Shown here: positions 18,882 to 26,708 of the stretch, one piece after another
Numbering within the stretch: position 1 is the stretch's first letter
How the letters are laid out: the number at the start of each line of letters is the position of its first letter
DNA from: JBDTSW01 sp963797835
Lineage (GTDB): Bacteria > Actinomycetota > Thermoleophilia > Solirubrobacterales > 70-9
Reading direction: 5' to 3'
DNA: 64,000 nucleotides
NCBI GenBank assembly: GCA_963797835.1
Contig: CAWCRN010000024.1
Span: forward strand, 124,001-188,000
Notes under the pieces: generated by a model
Told to the model about the DNA's origin: nothing
What the model saw: the letters and a program-made list of their open reading frames with translations, nothing else
The model's database searches: none
Position numbers and translations under genes: made by a program

Positions 18882-18925
18882 ACGTCCCGCAGTGGTTCCT
18901 ATACAGGGGGTTCCGGGACGTTCAT
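18878..18925. terminator. bidirectional terminator-like inverted repeat
   Basis: Perfect 12-bp arms (ATGAACGTCCCG at 18878-18889, CGGGACGTTCAT at 18914-18925) around a 24-nt loop. Each arm contains the TGA stop codon of one of the two convergent genes, so the same repeat ends both reading frames and probably both transcripts. Confidence 0.7.
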
Positions 18926-19539
18926 GTCGGCTCGGGGTAGCCCGGCTCGCCCGGGAGGACGACTCGCCAGTCCTCGCGGGTGCCGATCACCTTCGGGATG
19001 ATCGGCTCGCCGCCACGCTCCGCGGCCGCCGCGACCACCTCGTCGGAGCTCGCGAACGGCAGCAGGGTCTCCAGCGTCTTCACGGTGGGAAACACCAGCT
19101 CGATCTCGCCCGCTGAGTTGCGATCGAGCGCGTCACGCGGGCTCATCCAGGCGACCTCGGTGATCTCGGTGTTATCCGGCTCCGGGCTCGAGTGGGGCGG
19201 CGCCAGCGCCACGTAGAAGCGCGTGTCGAACCGGACCTCGACCTCCTCCGGCGTGATCCAGCGAATCCACTGGTGCAGCTCGGAGGGCCGGACCTCGACC
19301 CCCGCCTCCTCCGCCAGCTCCCGTGAGCCGCAGATCCGGTAGGCCTCGTCCTCGGGGTGGGCCTCGAGCTCCTCGGCGTCGACCGCCCCGCCCGGGAACA
19401 CCCAGACGCCGGGCATGAAGCTCGCCTCCTCCGTGCGCCGCCCGAACAGGACCTCGAGCCCGCGTTCGCGGTGCTTGCCACCGCGGCGCAGCAGGATCAC
19501 GGTCGCCGCCGGCCTGGGGATCGCGGGCTCGTCATTCAT
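18922..19539 (-). CDS. Nudix hydrolase
   Basis: A 205-residue Nudix-fold pyrophosphohydrolase. The Nudix box is recognisable from GGAVDAEELEAH through SRELAEEAGVEV with the REL-x-EE-x-G core, but the segment between the glycine and RELAEE is about ten residues longer than the standard 23-residue box. This pattern is seen in the NUDT19/CoA-diphosphatase-like branch. The N-terminus (AATVILLRRG) is the first strand. Substrate unproven; CoA or acyl-CoA derivatives would fit the surrounding lipid genes. It converges on the gene at 18192 and is divergent from rubredoxin. Confidence 0.85.
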   Translation of the reverse strand: MNDEPAIPRPAATVILLRRGGKHRERGLEVLFGRRTEEASFMPGVWVFPGGAVDAEELEAHPEDEAYRICGSRELAEEAGVEVRPSELHQWIRWITPEEVEVRFDTRFYVALAPPHSSPEPDNTEITEVAWMSPRDALDRNSAGEIELVFPTVKTLETLLPFASSDEVVAAAAERGGEPIIPKVIGTREDWRVVLPGEPGYPEPT

Positions 19540-19578
19540 CGGGCCGCAGGGAATCTATCCTCGATACCCTGCCGCGCG

Positions 19579-19764
19579 ATGGAGGCAGGAACGCAAACAA
19601 AGCAGCTCTGGGTATGCACGTCGTGCGGGTTCATCTACGACCCCGACGAGGGCGATCCCGACGGCGGCATCCCGCCCGGCACTGACTTCACCGAGATTCC
19701 CGACAGCTGGTTCTGCCCGGTCTGCGGCGCTCGCAAGGCGGACTTCGAGCCCTACGAGGACTAG
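19579..19764 (+). CDS. rubredoxin
   Basis: A 61-residue one-iron electron carrier. The four cysteine ligands lie in CTSCGFIYDP and FCPVCGARKADFE, with the conserved acidic segment DEGDPDGGIPPGT between them. ATG 19579 follows GAGG poorly, so translation may be leaderless or use weak complementarity. It is a single gene, divergent from the Nudix hydrolase. Possible partners are an alkane hydroxylase or a reductase elsewhere in the genome; none is adjacent. Confidence 0.95.
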   Translation: MEAGTQTKQLWVCTSCGFIYDPDEGDPDGGIPPGTDFTEIPDSWFCPVCGARKADFEPYED

Positions 19765-19815
19765 TAGCTGCGCCGCGGGCTAGACGGCAGCCTCCGCCGG
19801 GGCCATCTTCCCCTC

Positions 19816-19858
19816 GCGGGGCGCTTTTCTAGTCCATAGGCATAGAAATGCGCCCCGC
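19816..19858. repeat. dispersed palindrome, family A, copy 1
   Basis: A near-perfect 43-nt palindrome: GCGGGGCGC (19816-19824) pairs with GCGCCCCGC (19850-19858), then TTTCTA with TAGAAA inside. A closely related element occurs at 44860-44894, again between convergent genes. The shared core is GCGC-N-TTTCT-N-G-N-CCATA-N-GC, then TAGAAATGCGCC. Confidence 0.7.
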
Positions 19859-19884
19859 CCGCCCGTATCAGCCGCAGCCGCGCG

Positions 19885-21069
19885 CTACTCGTCCAGCGCG
19901 CGCTCGCGGGCGTGGCCGGTGCGGGTGCGCAGCACCAGGGCCACCAGGAGGGCGATGAGGGCCAGCGGCAGCAGCACGGCGCCCGCGACCAGGGCGACCC
20001 CGGCGGCGGTCGAGAGGACCTGGCCCGCGTCGTCGAGCGCCTCGCCGACGCCCCAGTCGCCGTCGTCGCCGGCGCCCTCCTCGGCCACGATCGAGACCGA
20101 GACGGGCACGAGCTGTACCCGCTGGCGGGCGTCCTCGAGCTCGGCCCTCACCGCGGAGAGCTGGGCGTTCAGGCTCTGGAGCTGGCGGCGCAGGGCGTCG
20201 GCCTCCTCCTCGGTGTCGGCCTCGGCGAGCTGGTTGAGCACGCTCTCGCGGCTCGCCTCCAGCTCGTCGATCCGCTCCTGGGCGCTGAGGAACTTGCCGG
20301 TGATGTCCTCGGTTGACTCGGTGCGCGACTGCACGTGCGCGAGTTCCGAGAGGTCGGCCAGCGCGGCCTGGAGGTTGGCGGCGGGGATGCGCAGCTGGAA
20401 GTTCGATCCGAGGCCCCTGCCGTCCGCGTCGCCGCTCTGCACCGACGAGGAGACCACGATCCCGCGGTAGCGGTTGACGACCTCGTTGACCCCGTCGGAC
20501 ACATCGCGCACCTCGTCGGGCTCGCTGGCGAGGACGAGGTCGGCCGTCGTCGCGACCTTTCGCTCGTCGGGGGCGACGCCATCGGCGGACGACGGGCTGT
20601 CGCGGTTGAAGCCAGTCACAGCTTGCTCGGGGGCCTCCTTGGCAAGCGACTCCTGCTGCGTAGCCCCGGCCGAGCCGCGGTCGGCTGCCTCGTCCTCGAT
20701 CGCGGGGCTGGTCGGCGCGACCTCGCCGCCGGCATCGTTCGCCTGGAACGTCGCCGACTGGTCCTCGCCCGTGGGCTGGGTGCCGAGCGAGACCACCAGC
20801 CCGACGACGAGCACGAGGCAGGCCATCGCGCCAACCGGCGCCAGCAGTTTCTGCGGCGGTGTGGCCGAAACGCGCGCCCGAAGCCGCTCGAACGCGCCGG
20901 GCGTTGCGGTTCTGCCAGGGCGCTCGGCGCGCGGGAACCCGGCCGCCGCCCAGGCGTCGAGCTGGGCGGCGAACTCGGGGTCGACCTCGGGGCGCTCGGC
21001 CCGCAGGTCGGTGGTGAGCTGGGCGAGTCCCTCGTCGTCGTCGCGGTACGTCTCAGGCGGGTTCATCAC
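19885..21069 (-). CDS. DUF4349-domain membrane protein, putative sigma-factor partner
   Basis: A 394-residue protein. The N-terminal 75 residues are soluble and charged (AQLTTDLRAERPEVDPEFAA), followed by a transmembrane segment (about 79-98), a disordered Asp/Ser/Ala-rich linker, a DUF4349 domain (from about 165) with a strong coiled coil (ESTEDITGKFLSAQERIDELEASR, then ADALRRQLQSLNAQLSAV), and a second transmembrane segment near the C-terminus (about 355-382). The start overlaps the ECF sigma gene by 17 bp. That arrangement and the cytoplasmic N-terminus fit an anti-sigma or sensor role, although no zinc-binding anti-sigma motif is present. Confidence 0.8.
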   Translation of the reverse strand: MMNPPETYRDDDEGLAQLTTDLRAERPEVDPEFAAQLDAWAAAGFPRAERPGRTATPGAFERLRARVSATPPQKLLAPVGAMACLVLVVGLVVSLGTQPTGEDQSATFQANDAGGEVAPTSPAIEDEAADRGSAGATQQESLAKEAPEQAVTGFNRDSPSSADGVAPDERKVATTADLVLASEPDEVRDVSDGVNEVVNRYRGIVVSSSVQSGDADGRGLGSNFQLRIPAANLQAALADLSELAHVQSRTESTEDITGKFLSAQERIDELEASRESVLNQLAEADTEEEADALRRQLQSLNAQLSAVRAELEDARQRVQLVPVSVSIVAEEGAGDDGDWGVGEALDDAGQVLSTAAGVALVAGAVLLPLALIALLVALVLRTRTGHARERALDE

Positions 21070-21586
21070 AGGCGCTCCTCAGCTTCTCGATCACACGGTG
21101 CAGGCGGGTGCCGGCGTTCGACTCGCTGACGCCGATCACGGACGCGATCTCGGCGTTGGCGAGCCCGGCGAAGAACTTGAGGGCGACCAACTCGCGCTCG
21201 CGGGCGGAGAGCGACGCCATCGCGCCGCGCAGGGCGGCGCGGCGCAGGGCGACGTCGGCCGACTCCGAGGGGTCGGCCGCCTGAGGATCGAGCACCTCGT
21301 CGGCGAGCTCGGCGTGCCGCCGCCGCCGGAGCTCGTCCAGCGCTGCGTTGCGGGCGATCCCGAACAGCCAGGCGCGGCGCGTCCCCTTGCGCGGGTTGAA
21401 TCGGCGGCGGCGGCGAAAGGCGCGCTCGAACGCGAGCGCGGTCACGTCCTCGGCCGCGGAGCGGTCGTGCAGCATCCCGCTGACGTAGGCGAAGAGGTCG
21501 TCGCGGGACTCCCGGTAGAGCTCCTCGAACGCGGCCGTGGCCTCGTCCGGTGCCTGCGTCGCGGGCGCGGTGAGCGTCTGCTCCAT
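21053..21586 (-). CDS. ECF RNA polymerase sigma factor
   Basis: A 177-residue extracytoplasmic-function sigma factor. Region 2 (EELYRESRDDLFAYVSGMLH through ALAFERAFRRRRRF, with the WLFGIARNAALDELRRR recognition helix) and region 4 (LSARERELVALKFFAGLANAEIASVIGVS) are complete. The frame is open to 21625, but the ATG at 21586 (MEQTLT) is the likely start, being next to the divergent HtrA gene. It is co-transcribed with the DUF4349 protein, which overlaps its 3' end. Confidence 0.92.
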   Translation of the reverse strand: MEQTLTAPATQAPDEATAAFEELYRESRDDLFAYVSGMLHDRSAAEDVTALAFERAFRRRRRFNPRKGTRRAWLFGIARNAALDELRRRRHAELADEVLDPQAADPSESADVALRRAALRGAMASLSARERELVALKFFAGLANAEIASVIGVSESNAGTRLHRVIEKLRSACDEPA

Positions 21587-21700
21587 GCCCCTACTACGGC
21601 CGAGCGGGGATCTCATCACAGGCACTATCGGCCATCGACGGCCGGCTCACGCACGATTCGGCACGGCCGGCCGGGCCTCCCGGCTGGCTAGGCTGAACCC

Positions 21701-22729
21701 ATGCGATCCCTTCGCCTCGTCCAGGACGCGGCCCACGTCGAGGAAGCACAGCCGTCTCGCCCGGTGGACGGCCGCCCCGGTGACGAGGCCCTCGATGCCT
21801 ACTCGCGCACCGTCGCCGACGTCGCCGAGCGCCTCGCCCCGGCGGTCGCCAGCCTGCGAGTCGATCGGCGCACCAGGCGCGGCCGCGTCCAGGCAGGGGC
21901 CGGCAGCGGCGTCGCCCTGAGCAGCGACGGCTACCTGCTCACCTCCGCCCACGTGGTCGCCGGGCGCTCCCGGGCGGGCCGGGCCAGCTTCGGCGACGGC
22001 CGCGAGCTTCCCTTCGAGATCGTCGGCGCCGACCCGCTGTCCGATCTCGCCGTGATCCGCACCGAGACCGGCGACCTGGAAGCCGCGGATCTGGGCGAGG
22101 CCGACGAGCTACGCGTCGGCCAACTCGTCGTCGCGATCGGCAATCCGAACGGCTTCGGCGGCTCGGTCACCGCGGGGGTCGTCTCGGGTCTGGGCCGAGC
22201 GCTGCCCGCGGGCAGCGGCGGGGCCGTCCGCATCATCGACAACGTGATCCAGACCGACGCGGCGCTCAATCCCGGCAACTCGGGCGGAGCGCTCGCCGAC
22301 GGCCGCGGCCGGGTGATCGGCGTGAACACCGCCGTGGCCGGGATCGGCCTCGGCCTCGCGGTGCCGATCAACGCCGCGACGCGGGGGATCATCGCCGCGC
22401 TCATCAACGAGGGGCGCGTTCGCCGGGCCTACCTCGGGATCGCGGGCGGCCCGCGGCCGCTGCCTCCCCGTGCCCGCGCGCGCTTCGGCGAGCGAAGCGG
22501 GGTGGAGGTCGTGGAGGTCGTCCCCGGCAGCCCGGCCGCCCGCGCCGGCGTGCGCCCCGAGGACGTGATCGTCGAGCTTGACGGCCGCACGATCTCCTCC
22601 GCCGCCGACCTCCAGCGCGCGATGGTCGCCGAGGCGATCGGCAAGCCCGTCGTACTGGTGGCGCTACGAGGCGATTCGGTCGAGGAGATCCGGCTGGTGC
22701 CGGAGGAACTGAGGCTCGGCGACGGCTGA
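21701..22729 (+). CDS. HtrA/DegP-type serine protease with PDZ domain
   Basis: A 342-residue trypsin-like protease with the catalytic triad visible: His in LLTSAHVVAG, Asp in LSDLAVIRTE and Ser in LNPGNSGGAL. A PDZ domain follows (GVEVVEVVPGSPAARAGVRP through the C-terminus). Unlike most HtrA proteins there is no signal peptide or transmembrane anchor from ATG 21701, so the protein appears cytoplasmic or exported by another route. It diverges from the ECF sigma/DUF4349 pair with a 114-bp shared promoter region, a layout consistent with envelope-stress control. Confidence 0.9.
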   Translation: MRSLRLVQDAAHVEEAQPSRPVDGRPGDEALDAYSRTVADVAERLAPAVASLRVDRRTRRGRVQAGAGSGVALSSDGYLLTSAHVVAGRSRAGRASFGDGRELPFEIVGADPLSDLAVIRTETGDLEAADLGEADELRVGQLVVAIGNPNGFGGSVTAGVVSGLGRALPAGSGGAVRIIDNVIQTDAALNPGNSGGALADGRGRVIGVNTAVAGIGLGLAVPINAATRGIIAALINEGRVRRAYLGIAGGPRPLPPRARARFGERSGVEVVEVVPGSPAARAGVRPEDVIVELDGRTISSAADLQRAMVAEAIGKPVVLVALRGDSVEEIRLVPEELRLGDG

Positions 22730-22759
22730 GCCGCGCCTGCGGTTCCGCCGGTGGCTCAG
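22726..22759. terminator. short inverted repeat containing both convergent stop codons
   Basis: CTGAGCC (22726-22732) and GGCTCAG (22753-22759) contain the HtrA stop and the bioA stop respectively. The geometry matches 18878-18925 but with only 7-bp arms. Confidence 0.45.
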
Positions 22760-24099
22760 GCTGCCTCGGCGACCTGCGCGGGCTGTCCGGCGCCCCCCAG
22801 CTCCACCGGCGCCGCTCCGTGGGCTCCGGCGTGCGCGGCCCGGATCGACTCGGCGGTGATCGCGACCAGGCGCCGCAGGTCGGCCTTCGAGATCGCCAGC
22901 GGGGGCATCAGCACGATCGTGTCGCCGAGCGGCCTGATGATGGCCCCTCGCTCGCGTGCCTCGACCGTCACGCGGTGGCCCATCCGCCGCGCCGGCTCGT
23001 GCTCCCCGAGGTCGATCCCGATCATGAACCCGCGACCGCGGACCTCGGCGACCTCGGGCATCGCCCCTACCTCGCCGAGGAGCTCGCCGAGCAGGCGGAT
23101 CTTCGGCTGCAGCCGCAGCAGCGTGCTCTCCCGCTCGAAGACCTCGAGGCTTGCGAGGCCCGCCGCGCAGGCGAGCGGGTTGCCGGTGAACGTGTGGCCG
23201 TGGAAGAAGGTCCGATACTCCTCGTGGGCGCCGAGAAAGCCCTCGTAGACGCGCTGGGTGGTGAGCGTTGCCGCCAGCGGCAGGTAGCCGCCGGTGAGGC
23301 CCTTGCCGAGGCAGAGGAAGTCGGGCGAGGTCCGCTCCTGCTCGCAGGCGAACATCGTCCCGGTGCGCCCGAAGCCGGTGGCGACCTCGTCGCAGATCAG
23401 GAGCACGCCGTGCCGATCGCAGAGCTCGCGGACGCCGTGGAGGTACCCGGGGGGCTGGACGCGGATCCCGGCCGCGCCCTGCACCAGCGGCTCGACGATC
23501 ACCGCGGCGATCGTCTCGCCGTGCTCGGCGAGCACCGCCGCCAGCCGGCCGAGGTCACCCGGCTCGACCTGGTGACGGTCGAACAGGAGCGGCCCGTAGG
23601 CGGAGTGGAACAGGTCGATGCCGCCGACCGACACCGCCCCAAGCGTGTCGCCGTGGTAGGCGTCGGTGAGCGAGACGAAGGACGTCCGGCGCTCGCCTCC
23701 CTCGCGCTGCCGGAAGTACTGGAAGGCCATCTTCAGCGCGATCTCGGTCGCGGTCGACCCGGAGTCGGAGTAGAAGACGCGCTCCAGGCCCGGGGGCGCG
23801 AGCGCGACCAGGCGCTCGGCGAGCTGGACGCCCGGCGCGTGGGTGAGGCCGAGCATCGTCGAGTGGGCCACTCGGTCCAGCTGCTGGCGGACGGCGCTGT
23901 CGATCACCGGGTTGCGGTGGCCGTGGACGTTGCACCACAGCGAGGACACGCCGTCGATGTAGCGGCGGCCGTCGGTGGCGATCAGGTCCGTGCCCTCGGC
24001 GCGCTCGATCACCGGCACCTCGGAGGCCTCCCAGTCGCGCTGCTGCGTGAACGGGTGCCACATGTAGCGCCGGTCGAGCTGGGCGATCTGCTCCGTCAT
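22756..24099 (-). CDS. bioA: adenosylmethionine-8-amino-7-oxononanoate aminotransferase
   Basis: PLP-dependent conversion of 8-amino-7-oxononanoate to 7,8-diaminononanoate in biotin synthesis, using S-adenosylmethionine as amino donor. 447 residues from ATG 24099 (MTEQIAQLDRRYMWHPFTQQ); the frame extends further upstream but the family begins here. Signatures: WHPFTQ and SLWCNVHGH substrate loops, SDSGSTATEIALKMA, the LLICDEVATGFGRTG Asp binding the PLP ring nitrogen, and the Schiff-base lysine in LCLGKGLTGGY. Last gene of the bio operon, 46 bp after bioD. Confidence 0.96.
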   Translation of the reverse strand: MTEQIAQLDRRYMWHPFTQQRDWEASEVPVIERAEGTDLIATDGRRYIDGVSSLWCNVHGHRNPVIDSAVRQQLDRVAHSTMLGLTHAPGVQLAERLVALAPPGLERVFYSDSGSTATEIALKMAFQYFRQREGGERRTSFVSLTDAYHGDTLGAVSVGGIDLFHSAYGPLLFDRHQVEPGDLGRLAAVLAEHGETIAAVIVEPLVQGAAGIRVQPPGYLHGVRELCDRHGVLLICDEVATGFGRTGTMFACEQERTSPDFLCLGKGLTGGYLPLAATLTTQRVYEGFLGAHEEYRTFFHGHTFTGNPLACAAGLASLEVFERESTLLRLQPKIRLLGELLGEVGAMPEVAEVRGRGFMIGIDLGEHEPARRMGHRVTVEARERGAIIRPLGDTIVLMPPLAISKADLRRLVAITAESIRAAHAGAHGAAPVELGGAGQPAQVAEAA

Positions 24100-24145
24100 C
24101 TCGCTCGGGGCGACCTTAGTCCCGCTCGCGGCGGGAAAAGACGGC

Positions 24146-24814
24146 TCAGATCCCGGGCGGGTGAAGCTCGGGCCAGCTCGACGGGTCCGCCGGTCGCACC
24201 TCCGGCAGGACGAGGACCGCGACGCCTCCGAGCGCCGCGATCGCCTCCCGGTTCGAGTCATGGATCGGCTCCGGATCGGCGGGCCACGGGGTGAGGACGA
24301 CGGCGGCCGGCTCCAGCCCGACGGCGCGGACGGCCTCGATCGTGAGGAGGGTGTGGTTGATCGTCCCCAGTCCCGGCGGCGCCGCGATCAACACGGGCAG
24401 GGCGAGGTCGCGCGCGAGGTCCCGGACCAGGTATCCGAGGGTGAGCGGCACCAGGAACCCACCGACGCCCTCGCAGACGAGAACGTCGGCCCCGTCCGCC
24501 GCCGCCTGCGCGGCCTCGCGCAGCCGCACCGGGTCGATCGCCTCGCCCTCGAGCTCGGCGGCCAGGTGCGGCGAGACCGCAGGCCCGTAGCGATACGGCG
24601 CTATCCCGTCGTCGGACTGCTGCGAGCCCGACGCCAGCCTCAGCAGCTCGTGGTCGGGCGGCTCGCCGGAATCGCGGTGGTCGTCGAGCCCGCTCACCGC
24701 GGGCTTGAAGACCGCCACCGAGCGTCCGCCGGCGGCCACCGTCCGCGCGATCGCCGCGGCGACGATCGTCTTGCCCACCTCGGTGCCCGTGCCGGTGACG
24801 AAGACGCCCCTCAT
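24146..24814 (-). CDS. bioD: dethiobiotin synthetase
   Basis: ATP-dependent ring closure of 7,8-diaminononanoate with CO2 to dethiobiotin. 222 residues from ATG 24814 (MRGVFVTGTGTEVGKT, the P-loop). Other marks are FKPAVSGL, the substrate loop, and CEGVGGFLVPL. The frame is open upstream into the MBL-like gene with no stop between, but that is best explained by an extra base near 24824: removing it gives ...AVRRAIEAE and a TGA overlapping this ATG by 4 bp, the normal operon geometry. Confidence 0.94.
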   Translation of the reverse strand: MRGVFVTGTGTEVGKTIVAAAIARTVAAGGRSVAVFKPAVSGLDDHRDSGEPPDHELLRLASGSQQSDDGIAPYRYGPAVSPHLAAELEGEAIDPVRLREAAQAAADGADVLVCEGVGGFLVPLTLGYLVRDLARDLALPVLIAAPPGLGTINHTLLTIEAVRAVGLEPAAVVLTPWPADPEPIHDSNREAIAALGGVAVLVLPEVRPADPSSWPELHPPGI

Positions 24815-25436
24815 TCCGCCTCCGATCGCCCTCCGAACCGCCTCGCGGCCGTCCCGTAGCACGGGCGCCCAGTGGGAGACCAGGACGCGCTCGATGGGCA
24901 GGTCGAGCAGGGGACGCAGCTCCTCGCGCAGCTCGGGAAGGCCAAACTCGCGCGGCAGGTAGTCCATCCACGACTGCGGGCAGAGGCGAAGCCCGCCGCG
25001 ACCGTCGCCGAGCAGACGGTCGCCGGGGATGAGCGTGCGCTCCTGCGGAAGCCAGAACATCGTTTCGCCCGCACGACGGATGGGCACGGCCTCTACGCCC
25101 TCCGGCAGCCGCCCGCGCGCCCGCGAGGTCGAGGCGCCGAATCGAGTCGACGAGCGCATCGCGGCTGCGGCGGTGGAACTGGAGCGTGGTCAGGACGCAT
25201 ACGCGGGGGCGCTCGGCGGCGCGCCCGTCCAGCCACCTCCACAGCGCGACTGCGGCGTCGGGCACGAGCGGGTCGAACAGCACCAGCGCGTCGGGCGCGG
25301 CGTACGCGACGCTCCCCACCTCGCTCGGCCAGAAGTCGGTGCTCTCGGGCTGGGCCCCGGCGCTCCACTCCGGGTGGCGCGCGGTCCAACGCCAGAGCCC
25401 ATCTGAGATCTCGGTGATGTCGGCCGGCCCCAGCAT
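24811..25436 (-). CDS. degenerate metallo-beta-lactamase-like protein in the bio operon, two frameshifts
   Basis: N-terminal part from ATG 25436 (MLGPADITEISDGLWRWTAR), then a shift near 25122 in a GGG-rich tract and a second near 24824. Correcting both gives about 208 residues ending just before bioD. The pattern (DALVLFDPLVP, LIPGDRLLGDG, RVLVSHWAPVL) follows the MBL fold, but the HxHxDH metal motif is replaced by LTTLQFHRRSRDA, so a di-zinc hydrolase seems unlikely. Its position between bioF and bioD suggests a biotin-related role, perhaps pimeloyl-ester handling, but that is only inference. Confidence 0.6.
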
Positions 25437-25487
25437 CGCGGCAACTCTAAGCGTGGGCGGTGAGAATGGCCCTGACGGGCGGCAGCC

Positions 25488-26708
25488 TCAGGCGGCGTGG
25501 TGGATGCGCTCGTGGTCGCCCGTGCTCGCGCGGCCTGGTGGCGGCTGGGCGAGCCCCAGTTCCCGTGCCGAGCGGCCAATCACGCGGGCGGCGTCGCGAA
25601 GCTCGTCGGCCGAGTGGGTCGCCATCACGGCGAGGCGCAGCCGGGAGGTCCCCTCGGGCACGGTCGGCGGGCGGATCGCCTGCGCGAAGACGCCGCGCTC
25701 CAGCGCGTGCTCGCAGAGCGCCATCGCGCGGCGGGCGTCGCCGACGACCACGGGCACGATCTGGGTGCGCGAACCGCCGAGGTCGAGGCCGTAGGCGCCG
25801 AGGGCCTCGCGCAGCACCGCCCCGTTTCGCCGCAGCTGCTCCACGATGCCGGGACGCTCGCGCAGCACCGCGAGGGCCGCCAGCGCCGCTCCCACCGAGG
25901 GCGGCGGCGGCGCGGTGGAGTAGATGAACGGGCGCGCCGCGTTGACCAGGAGCTCGGCGATCTGGCCGCTGGTGCAGACGTAGGCCCCGTAGCCGCCGAG
26001 CGCTTTCCCGAGGGTGCCGACGACGACGTCGACCTCCCCGGTCAGCCCCGCGGCCGCCACCGCGCCCCGGCCTCCGGGCCCCAGCGCCCCGGTGCCGTGG
26101 GCCTCGTCCACCATCAGCATGCAGCGGTGGCGCAGGGCAAGCTCGTGGAGGTCCGGCAGCGGCGCAACGTCGCCGTCCATCGAGAAGACGCTGTCGGTGA
26201 CGATCAGACTCGCGCGCGATGCTGCCCGCCGCAACCCCCACTCCAGATGCTCGGTGTCGCGATGGCGGTAGACGAACGTCTCGGCCCGGGAGAGCCGGCA
26301 GCCGTCGATGATCGAGGCGTGGTTCAGCTCGTCGGAGAAGACCACCTCGCCCCGGCTTGCCAGCGCCGCCACGGTCCCGGTGTTGGCCAGGTAGCCGGAG
26401 CCGAAGAGCAGCGCCGCCTGCGTGCCCTTGAAGTCTGCGAGGCGCTGCTCGAGCGTGCGGTGCAGCGACATGGTCCCTGAGATCAGGCGCGAGGCGCCGG
26501 CGCCGGCACCGAAGCGCTCGGCGGCCTCGGCGGCGGCGGCGCGGACCTTGGGGTGATCCGCCAGCCCCAGGTAGTTGTTGGAGCAGAGCAGCAGCACCTC
26601 GCCGCCGTCCAGCAGCACTCGCGGCCCCTGCGGCCCCTCGATCAGCCGCAGCCGCCGATACAACCCACGCCGGCGAAGCTCCTCAAGCCGCGCGGCGACG
26701 TCGGTCAC
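25488..26708 (-). CDS. bioF: 8-amino-7-oxononanoate synthase
   Basis: PLP enzyme joining pimeloyl-thioester and alanine to give 8-amino-7-oxononanoate. 406 residues from ATG 26708, overlapping the bioB stop by 4 bp. Visible motifs: LCSNNYLGLADHP, GAGASRLISGTMSLH, the ring-stacking DELNHASIIDG, MLMVDEAHGTGALG, and the Schiff-base lysine in VGTLGKALGGYG. The C-terminal 20 residues (PPGRASTGDHERIHHAA) are a non-conserved tail. It is intact. Confidence 0.96.
   Translation of the reverse strand: MTDVAARLEELRRRGLYRRLRLIEGPQGPRVLLDGGEVLLLCSNNYLGLADHPKVRAAAAEAAERFGAGAGASRLISGTMSLHRTLEQRLADFKGTQAALLFGSGYLANTGTVAALASRGEVVFSDELNHASIIDGCRLSRAETFVYRHRDTEHLEWGLRRAASRASLIVTDSVFSMDGDVAPLPDLHELALRHRCMLMVDEAHGTGALGPGGRGAVAAAGLTGEVDVVVGTLGKALGGYGAYVCTSGQIAELLVNAARPFIYSTAPPPPSVGAALAALAVLRERPGIVEQLRRNGAVLREALGAYGLDLGGSRTQIVPVVVGDARRAMALCEHALERGVFAQAIRPPTVPEGTSRLRLAVMATHSADELRDAARVIGRSARELGLAQPPPGRASTGDHERIHHAA

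Noticed and set aside
24146..25159. Natural fusion of the MBL-like protein to BioD
   Set aside because: The frame is open between them, but removing one G near 24824 gives the usual 4-bp overlap. A second indel in the same gene makes error the simpler explanation.
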